The position numbers and the translations under genes are program-made. The notes beneath the pieces were generated by a model, which ran no database searches, was not told where the DNA came from, and saw nothing but the letters and a program-made list of their open reading frames with translations. DNA of 54,547 nt from UBA1479 sp963972065 (lineage in GTDB: Bacteria; Pseudomonadota; Alphaproteobacteria; Rhodospirillales; Casp-alpha2): contig CAXAVJ010000014.1 of the NCBI GenBank assembly GCA_963972065.1, positions 1 through 54,547 of the forward strand. The letters run 5' to 3'. Position 1 is the stretch's first letter. Every line of letters starts with the position of its first letter. This document shows positions 24,108 to 32,822 of this stretch, piece after piece.

Positions 24108-25262
24108 CTAAACATCGTCGCCGATGCCGCGCCGGCCGACCATGACATCGCGGTGAATCCAGGTCCCCATCAACAGCCCGAAGCCGAACAACAAGGTCAG
24201 CATGGCCGTGCCGCCATAGGAAATCAGCGGCAGCGGCACCCCCACCACGGGCACCAACCCCATGACCATGGCCATGTTGATGAACACGTAAAGAAAGAAG
24301 GTCGCGGTCACGCCGATGCCGACCAGGCGGCCGAACTGGGTGCGACAGCGCACGCTGATGGCCAGCCCGTAAATCAGGATCACCACATAAAGGCCGAGCA
24401 GCGCCAGCCCGCCGGCCATGCCGAATTCCTCGGCCAGCATCGTGAAAATGAAGTCGGTCTGCATTTCCGGCAGGAAGTTGAGATGGCTTTGCGTGCCCTG
24501 CAGGAACCCCTTGCCGAACAGCCCGCCGGACCCGAAGGCGATCTTCGACTGGATGATGTGATAGCCGGACCCCAGCGGGTCGTTTTCCGGGTTGAGGAAG
24601 GTCAGCACGCGCTGTTTTTGATAATCGCGCAGGAAGCCCCAAGCGATGGGCGCCGCCGCCACGGTGACGACGCCGACCAGCACGAATTTCCAGATTCGCA
24701 CCCCGGCGGCGAAAAAGATCACGGCCCCCGTGATGACCAGCATCAGCGCCGTGCCCAGATCGGGCTGGCGCAGGACCAGGGCCGCCGGCGCCGCGATCAG
24801 CAGAACCGGGATGAACAGGTGGGGAATGCGGCGCACATCCTCGATCGAGGTGCCATGGAAATAGCGCGCCAACGCCAACACCAAGGCGATCTTCATCAGC
24901 TCCGAGGGCTGTAGGCCGAAATAGCCGAGATCAAGCCAGCGCTGCGCGCCCTTGCCGACTTCGCCCATGAATTCCACGGCGACGAGAAGCGCCACCGTGC
25001 CCAGATAGAATACATAGGCGTATTTCAGCCACAGCCGGATGTCGATCAAGGCGACGGTGATGAGCACGGCCATGCCGACGCCGAAGCGCATCATCTGACG
25101 CGACGCCCAGGGCTCGAAATTACCCCCCGCCGCCGAATACAGCATGGCAAAGCCGACCGACGCGGCCGCCGCCAACAGTAAAATCAGCAACCAATGCATC
25201 TGCCACAGCTTTTGCCGCAGGGTGAAGCTGGGCGGGTTCAGGGCGTCTTCGCGAACGGCCAT
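24108..25262 (-). CDS. rodA: Rod-shape peptidoglycan glycosyltransferase RodA
   Basis: 384 residues, SEDS family with about ten membrane helices. It polymerises lipid II during cell elongation in complex with PBP2. Visible signatures include GDLGTALM-like RQPDLGTALMLV, the loop GSGGLFGKGFLQGTQSHLNFLPE and the C-terminal PLISYGGTAML. The gene follows mrdA by 12 bp and closes the mreC-mreD-mrdA-rodA operon. Length and motifs are normal. Confidence 0.96.
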   Translation of the reverse strand: MAVREDALNPPSFTLRQKLWQMHWLLILLLAAAASVGFAMLYSAAGGNFEPWASRQMMRFGVGMAVLITVALIDIRLWLKYAYVFYLGTVALLVAVEFMGEVGKGAQRWLDLGYFGLQPSELMKIALVLALARYFHGTSIEDVRRIPHLFIPVLLIAAPAALVLRQPDLGTALMLVITGAVIFFAAGVRIWKFVLVGVVTVAAAPIAWGFLRDYQKQRVLTFLNPENDPLGSGYHIIQSKIAFGSGGLFGKGFLQGTQSHLNFLPEMQTDFIFTMLAEEFGMAGGLALLGLYVVILIYGLAISVRCRTQFGRLVGIGVTATFFLYVFINMAMVMGLVPVVGVPLPLISYGGTAMLTLLFGFGLLMGTWIHRDVMVGRRGIGDDV

Positions 25263-25274
25263 CGATCTCTCCCC

Positions 25275-27206
25275 CTAACCCTGATCCGGCGTGGGGCGGA
25301 CGCGGTCTTCCGTGCCGCGCAGATCAAGCGCCGCCTGACTGCCGCTGGTCTGGCTGATGGGAATGTCGCGCGCCGACTGACGGCGTTGGGCCGTCAGCAG
25401 AATATCGCGGGCGATGGGGGCCGCGACGCTGGACCCGCCACCGCCGTGTTCGACCACCACGGCGACCGCATACCGGGGATTTTCCGCCGGTGCGAAACCG
25501 ACGAACAAGGCGTGGTCCCGTTCTTCCCACGGCAGATCCTTGTTCTTCACCACCCCCTGTTCGCGTTCGGCCTTGGTGATCCGGCGGACCTGCACCGTGC
25601 CGGTCTTGCCGCCCATGACATAGCGCGGATCGTGGATCGCCGAGGCATGGGCCGTCCCGTGGGGCGTATTGACCACCTGGGTCATGGCGTCGCGCACCAG
25701 GGCCAGGTTGCGCTGACTGACATTGATCTGGGGGAATTCGTGATGTTCGGGCACCGCATGCACGCCGGTCGTACTGACCGATTTGGTCAACTGCGGTGAC
25801 ACGGCGAAGCCGCCGTTGACCAGCCTTGCTGTCATCACCGCAAGCTGTAGCGGTGTGGTCAGGACATAACCCTGGCCGATCCCGGCCAGCAGCGTTTCGC
25901 CCTGGTGCCAGGACTGGTCCCGGGCCTCGCGCTTCCATGCCTTGGTCGGCATCAGACCCTGTTTTTCGCCGGGCAGGTCCAGGCCGGTCGCATCGCCGAG
26001 CCCGAAGCGTTCCGCCATTTCCGCGATGCGGTCGATGCCGACTCGGCGCGCGACTTCGTAGAAATAGACGTCGCAGGACTGAATGATGGCGCTGCTCACA
26101 TCGACAAGGCCGTGCCCGTGCTTTTTCCAGCAATGAAACTTGGTATCGCCCAGTTCCATGAACCCTTCGCAATAAACCTTGCCCGTGGGCGAGATCACGC
26201 CACGCTCGAGCGCCGTCAGGGCGACCAGCATCTTGAAGCACGACCCCGGCGAGTAGCGCCCGGCGATCGCCTTGTTGGACAGGGGTGCCGCCGGATTGTT
26301 GATCAGCCGGCTCCATTCCTCGACCCCCAGGCCGCGGTTGAAATCATTGGGATCGAAACTGGGGTGGGAAACCATGGCCAGCACATCACCGGTATGCACG
26401 TCGAGCACCACGGCCGAGGCACTTACCTCCTTGGACAGACGCTTGGAGACCTCAAGCTGCAGGCCGACGTCGATGGTCATGCGGATTTCGGCGCCGGGCA
26501 GGCCTTCGCGCCGGTTCAGTTCGCGGATCACCCGGCCGTAGGCGTTGACTTCGACCTCGGACGAGCCGCCGGACCCGCGCAGGCTGAGGTCGTGGATCTT
26601 TTCGATCCCCGACTTGCCCGTGCGGAAGCCGGGCAGTTCCAGCAGCCGGTCGCCGGTTTTTTCCCGCTCGCTCACCGCCGACACATAGCCCAGGACATGA
26701 GCCAGATTTTGAGCATAGGGATAGAACCGGCTTTGCCCCTCGTCGATCATCACGCCGGGCAGGTCGGGGGCGTTGACCTCGATCCGCGCGACCTCTTCCC
26801 ATTCCAGGTTTTCGCGCAGCGTCACCGGCACGAAGGACCGGTTGCGGCTGACTTCCTTCAGGACCCGCCGGCGTTCGCCAATGCTCATCGGCACGATGTC
26901 ATGCAGCAGGTCAAGCGCCCCGTCGACGCCGAGCCCACGGGTGTCCTCGGACACCAGCATGACGCGGTAGTTCTGCTTGTTATCGGCCAGTGGAAGGCCG
27001 AAACGGTCGACGATGCGGCCACGCGGCGGCGCCAGCAGACGCAGGCTGATGCGGTTTTCGTCGGCCAGCATCTTGTATTGCTCGGCCTTGACCACCTGCA
27101 GGTAATACATGCGGCCGGCCAGCATGGAGACGAGCGCCAGCTTACCCCCCACCAGCATCACGGTGCGGCGGGCGAATAGTTTTTGGCGTTCTTGATCCCC
27201 ATGCAT
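25275..27206 (-). CDS. mrdA: Penicillin-binding protein 2, elongation transpeptidase
   Basis: 643 residues. One N-terminal membrane helix (near 15-35), a dimerisation domain, then a transpeptidase domain with PGSCFKM (Ser nucleophile and Lys of SxxK), SCD in IIQSCDVYFYE and the GGKTGTVQ motif. It cross-links peptidoglycan during elongation with RodA. It lies 4 bp after mreD and 12 bp before rodA. The SxN box reads SCD, which is common in PBP2. Confidence 0.96.
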   Translation of the reverse strand: MHGDQERQKLFARRTVMLVGGKLALVSMLAGRMYYLQVVKAEQYKMLADENRISLRLLAPPRGRIVDRFGLPLADNKQNYRVMLVSEDTRGLGVDGALDLLHDIVPMSIGERRRVLKEVSRNRSFVPVTLRENLEWEEVARIEVNAPDLPGVMIDEGQSRFYPYAQNLAHVLGYVSAVSEREKTGDRLLELPGFRTGKSGIEKIHDLSLRGSGGSSEVEVNAYGRVIRELNRREGLPGAEIRMTIDVGLQLEVSKRLSKEVSASAVVLDVHTGDVLAMVSHPSFDPNDFNRGLGVEEWSRLINNPAAPLSNKAIAGRYSPGSCFKMLVALTALERGVISPTGKVYCEGFMELGDTKFHCWKKHGHGLVDVSSAIIQSCDVYFYEVARRVGIDRIAEMAERFGLGDATGLDLPGEKQGLMPTKAWKREARDQSWHQGETLLAGIGQGYVLTTPLQLAVMTARLVNGGFAVSPQLTKSVSTTGVHAVPEHHEFPQINVSQRNLALVRDAMTQVVNTPHGTAHASAIHDPRYVMGGKTGTVQVRRITKAEREQGVVKNKDLPWEERDHALFVGFAPAENPRYAVAVVVEHGGGGSSVAAPIARDILLTAQRRQSARDIPISQTSGSQAALDLRGTEDRVRPTPDQG

Positions 27207-27210
27207 CGGA

Positions 27211-27726
27211 TCAATCCAGTTTCAAAAATGCCTGCTGCCAGCGCGAGAAGATGAACGCGAACAGCGGAAAAGCGGCGACGGTCATGATGTATTGGAAAAC
27301 GATGGCGTCGGCCGCGAACAGGGTAACGTGAAAGGCCGACAGCAGGGCCCAGCTAAGCGCCGCCGCCCCGGCCCCGACCAGTCCGAAGCCCAGCCAATGG
27401 ACGAAAAACGACTTGCCCATGAAGAATTTGTGCTGGAACAGCACAACCCCCTGCACGGCCAGGAAAATCAAGGCATGCAATCCCATGGGAGCCCCCGTCA
27501 GGCCGTCCTGGAACAGGCCGATCAGGAACACGGCAGGGGCCGGCATCAGGTGCGGGCGATGGATCGACCAGTAGAATATGGAAATCAGCGGCAGCACCGG
27601 CAGCACCCGGGCGATGCCCGGAATATGGGTCGGCACGACGTTGAGAACGACCAGGACCAAGGTCAACGCGACCGGCGTCAGGTTGCGAGCGAAGGCATCC
27701 AGACGTTGCCAGAAAGTCGGCCTCAT
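27211..27726 (-). CDS. mreD: Rod-shape-determining protein MreD
   Basis: 171 residues, small hydrophobic protein with about five membrane helices (for example LVLVVLNVVPTHIPG and VFLIGLFQDGLTGAPMGLHA). The FLIGLFQDGL..PMGLHAL segment is typical of MreD. It links MreC to the elongasome. Its start overlaps the mreC stop by 4 bp. Confidence 0.9.
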   Translation of the reverse strand: MRPTFWQRLDAFARNLTPVALTLVLVVLNVVPTHIPGIARVLPVLPLISIFYWSIHRPHLMPAPAVFLIGLFQDGLTGAPMGLHALIFLAVQGVVLFQHKFFMGKSFFVHWLGFGLVGAGAAALSWALLSAFHVTLFAADAIVFQYIMTVAAFPLFAFIFSRWQQAFLKLD

Positions 27727-28622
27727 GGACGGCGTCCCCGCTCCTTGCCCGGCACGTCGGCATCGATGGAACGCTGCGGCAATTGCAGGATTCCGCCCGA
27801 ACCGAAATTGAGAATGCGCACGTATTCCAGACGCGTCAGGTCGACATAGGGCTGAACAATCAGCCCACCCTCGCCGACGGCGGCGACCTGACCGACGCGT
27901 AGGCCCGGCGGAAACACGCCGGCATGGCCCGAGGTGACGACGCTATCGCCCACGGATACCACCGCCCCCGGCGGCAGCCAGGTCAGGCGCGGCTTCGCCA
28001 GGTTGGCCCCGGCCATGATCGCCCGCGTGCGGGTCGGATCGACAAGAACCGGAATCTTGGCGTTGATGTCGGTCAACAGCAGGACCCGGGCGGACCGGCT
28101 GCCGACATCGATGACCCGGCCGACCAAGCCATCGGCGGTAACCGCCGCCTGGCCCTTCTCGACCCCCTCGCGCGCACCCGCGTTAACAATCACGCTTTGA
28201 GAAAATGCGCCGCCCGTATCAGCAATGACCCGCGCGGTAACGAAGCTCGCCTCGCGCTCGGGAATGACGTTGAGTTGTTCCTTGAGGACCCGGTTTTCCG
28301 CCTCCAGCTTCTCGGCGACGGATTTCCAATGCATGAGCCGCATGCGCTCCTCGCGCAACTGTGTGTTCTCTTCATACAGGTTCTTCATGGCCTGAACTTC
28401 GGCGACGCCACGGTTCACCGTATCAAGCGGCCGCGACAGCACATCCAGGATCGGGGCAACGGCGTCGGTCATATGGGTCCGTGCGCGTTCGACCAAGATG
28501 GTATCGACCTTGGCAAGCATCATCAGGGCGAACGCCGCCACGACCAGCCCCACATAAGCGAAGCGCTGGGCGAAATTGCGAATCGGCTGCGCGACCCGCG
28601 AAAATGAATGCGGTTCCTTCAC
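27723..28622 (-). CDS. mreC: Rod-shape-determining protein MreC
   Basis: 299 residues: an N-terminal membrane helix (FAYVGLVVAAFALMMLA), a coiled coil (about 70-115) and the periplasmic beta domains with GLVGRVIDVGSRSARVLLLTD. It activates PBP2-RodA from the periplasm. It is the first gene of the operon here because mreB is displaced 2.9 kb away. A CtrA-like box lies 120 bp upstream. Confidence 0.94.
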   Translation of the reverse strand: MKEPHSFSRVAQPIRNFAQRFAYVGLVVAAFALMMLAKVDTILVERARTHMTDAVAPILDVLSRPLDTVNRGVAEVQAMKNLYEENTQLREERMRLMHWKSVAEKLEAENRVLKEQLNVIPEREASFVTARVIADTGGAFSQSVIVNAGAREGVEKGQAAVTADGLVGRVIDVGSRSARVLLLTDINAKIPVLVDPTRTRAIMAGANLAKPRLTWLPPGAVVSVGDSVVTSGHAGVFPPGLRVGQVAAVGEGGLIVQPYVDLTRLEYVRILNFGSGGILQLPQRSIDADVPGKERGRRP

Positions 28623-28741
28623 CCCAGGACGTCCTTCCTGCCCATTACATTACCCACGCCCCCCCGTCCGGTCCCCAAAACCAGCCGCAGGGCCGCAACT
28701 CCCGACCTCCCATTTATCTTTATCCTTGTCGCCGATTCGCG

Positions 28742-28756
28742 TTAATCGACGGTTAA
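28742..28756. promoter_or_regulatory. CtrA-like binding box
   Basis: TTAA-TCGACGG-TTAA fits the full CtrA consensus TTAA-N7-TTAA. It lies between mreC and the phosphoesterase gene. CtrA controls cell-cycle genes in many alphaproteobacteria. A short AT-containing match can arise by chance. Confidence 0.4.
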
Positions 28757-28795
28757 TGACGCGTAGCGCCATTTACCAAAAAAAACAACTGCCTA

Positions 28796-28833
28796 AGCCG
28801 GTATTTTAAGGTTAATTCGAACAAATACCGGCT
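28796..28833. repeat. 11-bp perfect inverted repeat
   Basis: AGCCGGTATTT and AAATACCGGCT with a 16-base spacer that itself holds GGTTAATT. It lies 82 bp before the phosphoesterase start and could be its operator. Confidence 0.45.
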
Positions 28834-28914
28834 TTGCAGCCTGACGGCTGGCCGGACGACCCGACATCCGGCTATTCTCCCCCGGCCCCCGCCGACGATC
28901 AGGACCCACCCGCC

Positions 28915-29742
28915 ATGAAATTCATTCATCTGACCGACCCCCATTTCGTGCCCCCGGGCAAGACCCTCTATGGTCGCGATCCCCGCCCTGCCTTGGATGC
29001 CGCCGTGGCCGACATCAACGCTCACCACGGGGATGCCGCGATGGCGGTGGTGACCGGCGACCTGACCCATTGGGGCGAGCCGGCGGCGTTCCAGAACCTT
29101 GCCGACGGCCTGGCGCCGCTTGCCATGCCCGTCCACGTATTGGCCGGAAACCACGATGCCCGCGATGTGCTGCGCGCGCATTTCCCGGATCAGCCCGCTG
29201 ATGAAAACGGCTTTATTCAATCGACCCTGGACACCCCCGCAGGCCGGTTCATCTTCCTGGATACGGTGCTGGAAGGCACCTCGGCGGGGCATTTCTGTGA
29301 AGACCGCCAGGCCTGGCTGGCCGAGGCCCTGGCCGCGTCCGAGGGGCAGGACCTGTTCCTGTTCATGCATCATCCGCCCTTCGACGTCGGCATTCCTGCC
29401 ATGGACCGCATCGGTCTGCAGCAGAAGGACGCATTCCAGGCCGTGATCGAGCCGCACAAGGCGCGCATCCGTCATCTGTTCTTCGGCCATGTCCATCGGC
29501 CCATTTCCGGCAGCTGGCGGGGCATACCCTATTCCACCCTGCGCGGCTTGAACCAGCAGGTTTGGCTCGACATGGTGAACGAGGAAATGACGGCGAGCTT
29601 CGAGCCGCCCGCCTATTGCGTGGTGCTGATCGAGGACGACCGGGTCGTCGTCCACACGCACGATTTCATGGACCCGAACGAAAAGTTCAAAATGCATTCA
29701 AGTCCGTTCACCGACTGGGCCATACGCCCGTCGGGTGCATGA
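28915..29742 (+). CDS. CpdA-like calcineurin-type phosphodiesterase
   Basis: 275 residues. Metal-binding motifs in order: LTDPHF (Asp8, His10), GDLTHWG, GNHDA, FMHHPPF and FGHVHRP. This is the class III phosphodiesterase set, and the protein is close in length to cAMP phosphodiesterase CpdA. The substrate cannot be proven from sequence. ATG 28915 is used because upstream residues of the longer frame are low in complexity. With the MATE gene it separates mreB from mreC. Confidence 0.82.
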   Translation: MKFIHLTDPHFVPPGKTLYGRDPRPALDAAVADINAHHGDAAMAVVTGDLTHWGEPAAFQNLADGLAPLAMPVHVLAGNHDARDVLRAHFPDQPADENGFIQSTLDTPAGRFIFLDTVLEGTSAGHFCEDRQAWLAEALAASEGQDLFLFMHHPPFDVGIPAMDRIGLQQKDAFQAVIEPHKARIRHLFFGHVHRPISGSWRGIPYSTLRGLNQQVWLDMVNEEMTASFEPPAYCVVLIEDDRVVVHTHDFMDPNEKFKMHSSPFTDWAIRPSGA

Positions 29743-29789
29743 CACCGCGTCTTTCGACTTTTCTTTGCAGGGCGACGGGGCTATAAGCC

Positions 29790-29959
29790 CCGCCATGGAC
29801 CAGCACATTTCCCATTTCTCCGTCAGCACCGGCATCTCCGGCGGCGTCTATGCGCCTGTCCCGGCCCTGCCGGTCTCCCTTGTCCGGAGCAAGACGCCCT
29901 AGCGCGGCCCCTTCATGAAATGGCCATGTTACGGGCGGACCTTCGGGTCCGCTTTTTTT
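29790..29959 (+). ncRNA. Candidate short transcript with a 35-codon ORF and its own terminator
   Basis: A TATAAG box at 29782-29787 precedes a 35-codon frame (29795-29902, beginning MDQHISHF and ending SLVRSKTP) that would be nearly leaderless, and an intrinsic terminator ends at 29959. The peptide has no recognisable family and no run of one amino acid, so it is not an obvious attenuator. It may be a small RNA or a leader of the MATE gene. Confidence 0.3.
29935..29959 (+). terminator. Rho-independent terminator with UUCG loop
   Basis: GCGGACC-TTCG-GGTCCGC followed by seven T. It lies 44 bp before the MATE start and can end the phosphoesterase transcript. Confidence 0.88.
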
Positions 29960-30002
29960 GTCTTCATTTCCTGTTTTCGAAACCCAACGACGGATTTCAC
30001 CC

Positions 30003-31436
30003 ATGACCGCCCTCATCCCCGGCACATCCGCAAAGCCTTCCCGACTGTCCGCCGTCTGGCGCACGGAGCTGGTGCAGCTGTTCCGCCTGGCAGCACCCAT
30101 CGTCGCGACCCAGATCGCCTGGGTCGCCATGCTGACCACGGACACGGCGATGATCGGCCGCCTGGGCCCCGAACCCCTGGCCGGCGCATCGTTGAGCATG
30201 ATGATCTTTTTTATCGGCTATATCGTCTGCGTCGGCGTGACGATGTCGACGGCGGGGCTGGCCGCACAGGCCTTCGGCGCGCGGCAACCCCGGATCGTCC
30301 GCCGCGTCATCCGCCAGGGCCTATGGGTCGCCATCCTGTTGGTGACACCCTTTGTCGCGGCCTTTTCCCATGCGGGTGTCTTGCTCGCCTGGACCGACCA
30401 GCCGCCGGAAGCCCTGCCCCATGCCGAGGCCTATATGAGCACCCTGATGTGGTGCCTGCCCGCCGGCATCATCTTCACCGTGCTGCGCAACTTCGTGGCG
30501 GCCCTGGGCCGGCCCATGGCCGCGCTTTGGGTCATGCTGGCGGGGGTGCCGCTCAACGCGCTTTTGGATTACGGCCTGATCTTCGGAAACTTCGGCCTGC
30601 CGCGCCTGGAATTGGTGGGGGCCGGGATCGCCACGACGGCCGTGAACATCTTGATGGTGCTCGCCCTGGCCGCGATCATCCAATGGCGGCGGCCGTTCAA
30701 CAAGTATCAGTTGTTCGTCCGCTTCTGGCGGCCGGACTGGCGCATCTTTCGCCAGATCTTCCGCATCGGCGCGCCGATCGCGGCGATTTCGGTGATGGAG
30801 GCCGGGTTTTTCATCGGCGCCGTGTTCGTGATCGGTCAGTTCGGCGCCGTCGCCATCGCCGCCCATATGATCGCCATGCAGATGCCGCACATCACCTTCA
30901 TGGTGCCCATGGGGCTGAGCCAGGCCGCGACCGTGCGCGTCGGCCATGCCGCCGGGCGGCGGGACGTGTCCGGCGCCTACCGCGCCGGGTGGTCGGCCAT
31001 CGCCGTCAGTGTGCTGTTCGCCGCCGTCATGACCGGCGTGATCGTGACCGTTCCCGAACCTTTTGCGGGCCTGTTCCTGGACACGGCCCGCGCCGACGCG
31101 GCCGAGGTTCTGAGCCTTGCCGCCGCCCTGTTGATGCTGGCCGCCATGTTCCAGATCGTCGACGCCCTGCAGGCCGTGGCGGCGGGGGCCTTGCGCGGCC
31201 TCAACGACACGGCCCTTCCCATGGTCATCGCGGGGGTCAGCTATTGGGGTCTGGGCGCCGGGTCGGCGGTCTGGCTTGCCTTCGGTGCGGGATGGCGGAC
31301 GGAAGGGGTCTGGGCCGGTTTCGTGATCGGCCTGACGGCGGCGGCGGTGCTGATGATCTGGCGCTTTCGCACGCAACAGCGCCGACGTTACCTGCCGGAT
31401 ATCATCAAGGAAGAGGCGACGCCCCTTCCACTTTGA
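30003..31436 (+). CDS. MATE-family multidrug/Na+ antiporter
   Basis: 477 residues and about twelve membrane helices in two related halves, the MATE layout. N-terminal LFRLAAPIVATQIAWVAMLTTDTAMIGRLG and the second-half copy FRIGAPIAAISVMEAGFF...AVAIAAHMIAMQ are typical, as is VPMGLSQAATVRVGHAAG. The related family member NorM exports cationic drugs. ATG 30003 is chosen because the longer frame would start inside the terminator T-run. Confidence 0.92.
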   Translation: MTALIPGTSAKPSRLSAVWRTELVQLFRLAAPIVATQIAWVAMLTTDTAMIGRLGPEPLAGASLSMMIFFIGYIVCVGVTMSTAGLAAQAFGARQPRIVRRVIRQGLWVAILLVTPFVAAFSHAGVLLAWTDQPPEALPHAEAYMSTLMWCLPAGIIFTVLRNFVAALGRPMAALWVMLAGVPLNALLDYGLIFGNFGLPRLELVGAGIATTAVNILMVLALAAIIQWRRPFNKYQLFVRFWRPDWRIFRQIFRIGAPIAAISVMEAGFFIGAVFVIGQFGAVAIAAHMIAMQMPHITFMVPMGLSQAATVRVGHAAGRRDVSGAYRAGWSAIAVSVLFAAVMTGVIVTVPEPFAGLFLDTARADAAEVLSLAAALLMLAAMFQIVDALQAVAAGALRGLNDTALPMVIAGVSYWGLGAGSAVWLAFGAGWRTEGVWAGFVIGLTAAAVLMIWRFRTQQRRRYLPDIIKEEATPLPL

Positions 31437-31447
31437 TCGCCTGATCT

Positions 31448-31493
31448 GCGCAAAACAACCGTCGTCCGCCGGTGGCGGGCTCGGGTTTTGCGA
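31448..31493. repeat. 46-bp hairpin repeat, copy 1
   Basis: CGCAAAAC and GTTTTGCG enclose an inner CCGCC-GGT-GGCGG stem. It is copied at 31512-31557 with two differences, both in the left inner arm. It sits between the convergent MATE and mreB genes and probably ends transcription from both. Confidence 0.75.
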
Positions 31494-31511
31494 TTCCCAT
31501 TGGGTTTGTTC

Positions 31512-31557
31512 GCGCAAAACAACCATCGCCCGCCGGTGGCGGGCTCGGGTTTTGCGA
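31512..31557. repeat. 46-bp hairpin repeat, copy 2
   Basis: Second copy, directly abutting the mreB stop codon. In this copy the inner stem is perfect (CCCGCC / GGCGGG). Confidence 0.75.
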
Positions 31558-32598
31558 CTAATACATCGTGGTGAGGACGTCCTTGAGGCGCTTCATTTCC
31601 TCAAGCGCGCGGCCGGTGCCGAGCACGACGCAGGACAGGGGATCGTCGGCGATCGACACGGGCAGGCCCGTGTCATGGCGCAGGACCAGATCCAGATTGC
31701 CCAGCAGCGCCCCGCCGCCGGTCAGCACGATGCCCTTGTCGACGATGTCGGCGGCCAGTTCGGGGGCCGTGTGCTCGAGCGCCACCTTGACCGCTTCGAT
31801 AATGGCGCCCACCGGCTCGGCCAGGCTTTCGGCGATTTCGCGCTGACTGATGACCAGTTCCTTGGGCACGCCGTTCATCAGATCGCGGCCCTTGATTTCC
31901 ATGGTCTGGCCTTCGCCGTCTTCCGGCGCGCAGGCGGAACCGATGTCTTCCTTGATGCGGGCGGCGGAGCCTTCGCCGACCAGCAGGTTATGGTTGCGGC
32001 GGATGTAGGCGATGATCGCCTCGTCCATCTTGTCGCCGCCGACGCGGACCGAACGGGCGTAGACGATGCCGCCCAAGGACAGCACGGCGACTTCCGTGGT
32101 GCCGCCGCCGATGTCGACGACCATGGAACCCGTGGGCTCCGTCACCGGCAGACCGGCGCCGATGGCCGCAGCCATCGGTTCTTCGATCAGAAACACTTTC
32201 CGCGCCCCGGCGCTTTCCGCCGATTCCTGGATCGCGCGGCGCTCGACGGCGGTGGAGCCGGAGGGCACGCAGACGATGACCAGCGGGCTCGCGAACGAGC
32301 GCCGGTTGTGAACCTTGCGGATGAAGTACTTGATCATCTCCTCGGCCACTTCGAAGTCGGCGATGACGCCGTCGCGAAGCGGGCGGATGGCGCGGATGTT
32401 GCCGGGCGTTCGGCCGAGCATCTGCTTGGCTTCCTCGCCGACGGCGAGAACATGCTTCTTGCCCTTGACCTCGGCGATGGCAACCACCGACGGTTCGTTC
32501 AGGACGATGCCCTTGCCCTTGACGTAGACCAACGTGTTGGCCGTGCCCAGGTCGATGGCCATGTCCGCGGAAAGAAACCCGAAAAGTCGCGAGAACAT
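31558..32598 (-). CDS. mreB: Rod-shape-determining actin MreB
   Basis: 346 residues, bacterial actin. N-terminal membrane-binding FSRLFGFLS, phosphate-1 loop DLGTANTLVYV, phosphate-2 loop VVDIGGGTTEVAV and adenosine loop LTGGGALL are all present. It polymerises under the inner membrane and guides MreC/MreD/PBP2/RodA. It is the same strand as mreC but 2.9 kb upstream of it, with two opposite-strand genes between, so it must have its own promoter and terminator. Confidence 0.97.
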   Translation of the reverse strand: MFSRLFGFLSADMAIDLGTANTLVYVKGKGIVLNEPSVVAIAEVKGKKHVLAVGEEAKQMLGRTPGNIRAIRPLRDGVIADFEVAEEMIKYFIRKVHNRRSFASPLVIVCVPSGSTAVERRAIQESAESAGARKVFLIEEPMAAAIGAGLPVTEPTGSMVVDIGGGTTEVAVLSLGGIVYARSVRVGGDKMDEAIIAYIRRNHNLLVGEGSAARIKEDIGSACAPEDGEGQTMEIKGRDLMNGVPKELVISQREIAESLAEPVGAIIEAVKVALEHTAPELAADIVDKGIVLTGGGALLGNLDLVLRHDTGLPVSIADDPLSCVVLGTGRALEEMKRLKDVLTTMY

Positions 32599-32632
32599 GA
32601 AGCGTTCAGCCTTGTCTCTGTGTCATGGGGCC

Positions 32633-32648
32633 CCGGGGCGCGCCCCGG
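32633..32648. repeat. 16-bp GC palindrome upstream of mreB
   Basis: CCGGGGCG-CGCCCCGG, 35 bp before mreB. It may fold in the 5' leader of mreB. Confidence 0.4.
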
Positions 32649-32723
32649 AAACGGTGGGGCGGGGGTCCGATGAATGTATCCCTCGGTACCGACCCGGATT
32701 AGGGTCCCGGGCCACGATATATG

Positions 32724-32750
32724 GGTGCAGGGGACAATGTCCCCTGCACC
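32724..32750. terminator. 27-bp near-perfect palindrome between leuA and mreB
   Basis: GGTGCAGGGGACA-A-TGTCCCCTGCACC, 13 paired bases each side, and the stem extends by ATAT/ATAT past one bulged G. It lies 73 bp beyond the leuA stop. No clear T-run follows, so a terminator is likely but not certain. Confidence 0.5.
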
Positions 32751-32822
32751 ATATTGGGTCTTTTAACGGAAAGATTCAGCCGTTTAAAGGGCCAATCTGT
32801 GGCCGAGGGATGGCATTTGTCT

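Noticed and set aside
29743..30002. Riboswitch controlling the MATE gene
   Set aside because: The leader does not show the conserved core of a riboswitch class I know, such as guanidine types; kept only as a candidate small transcript.
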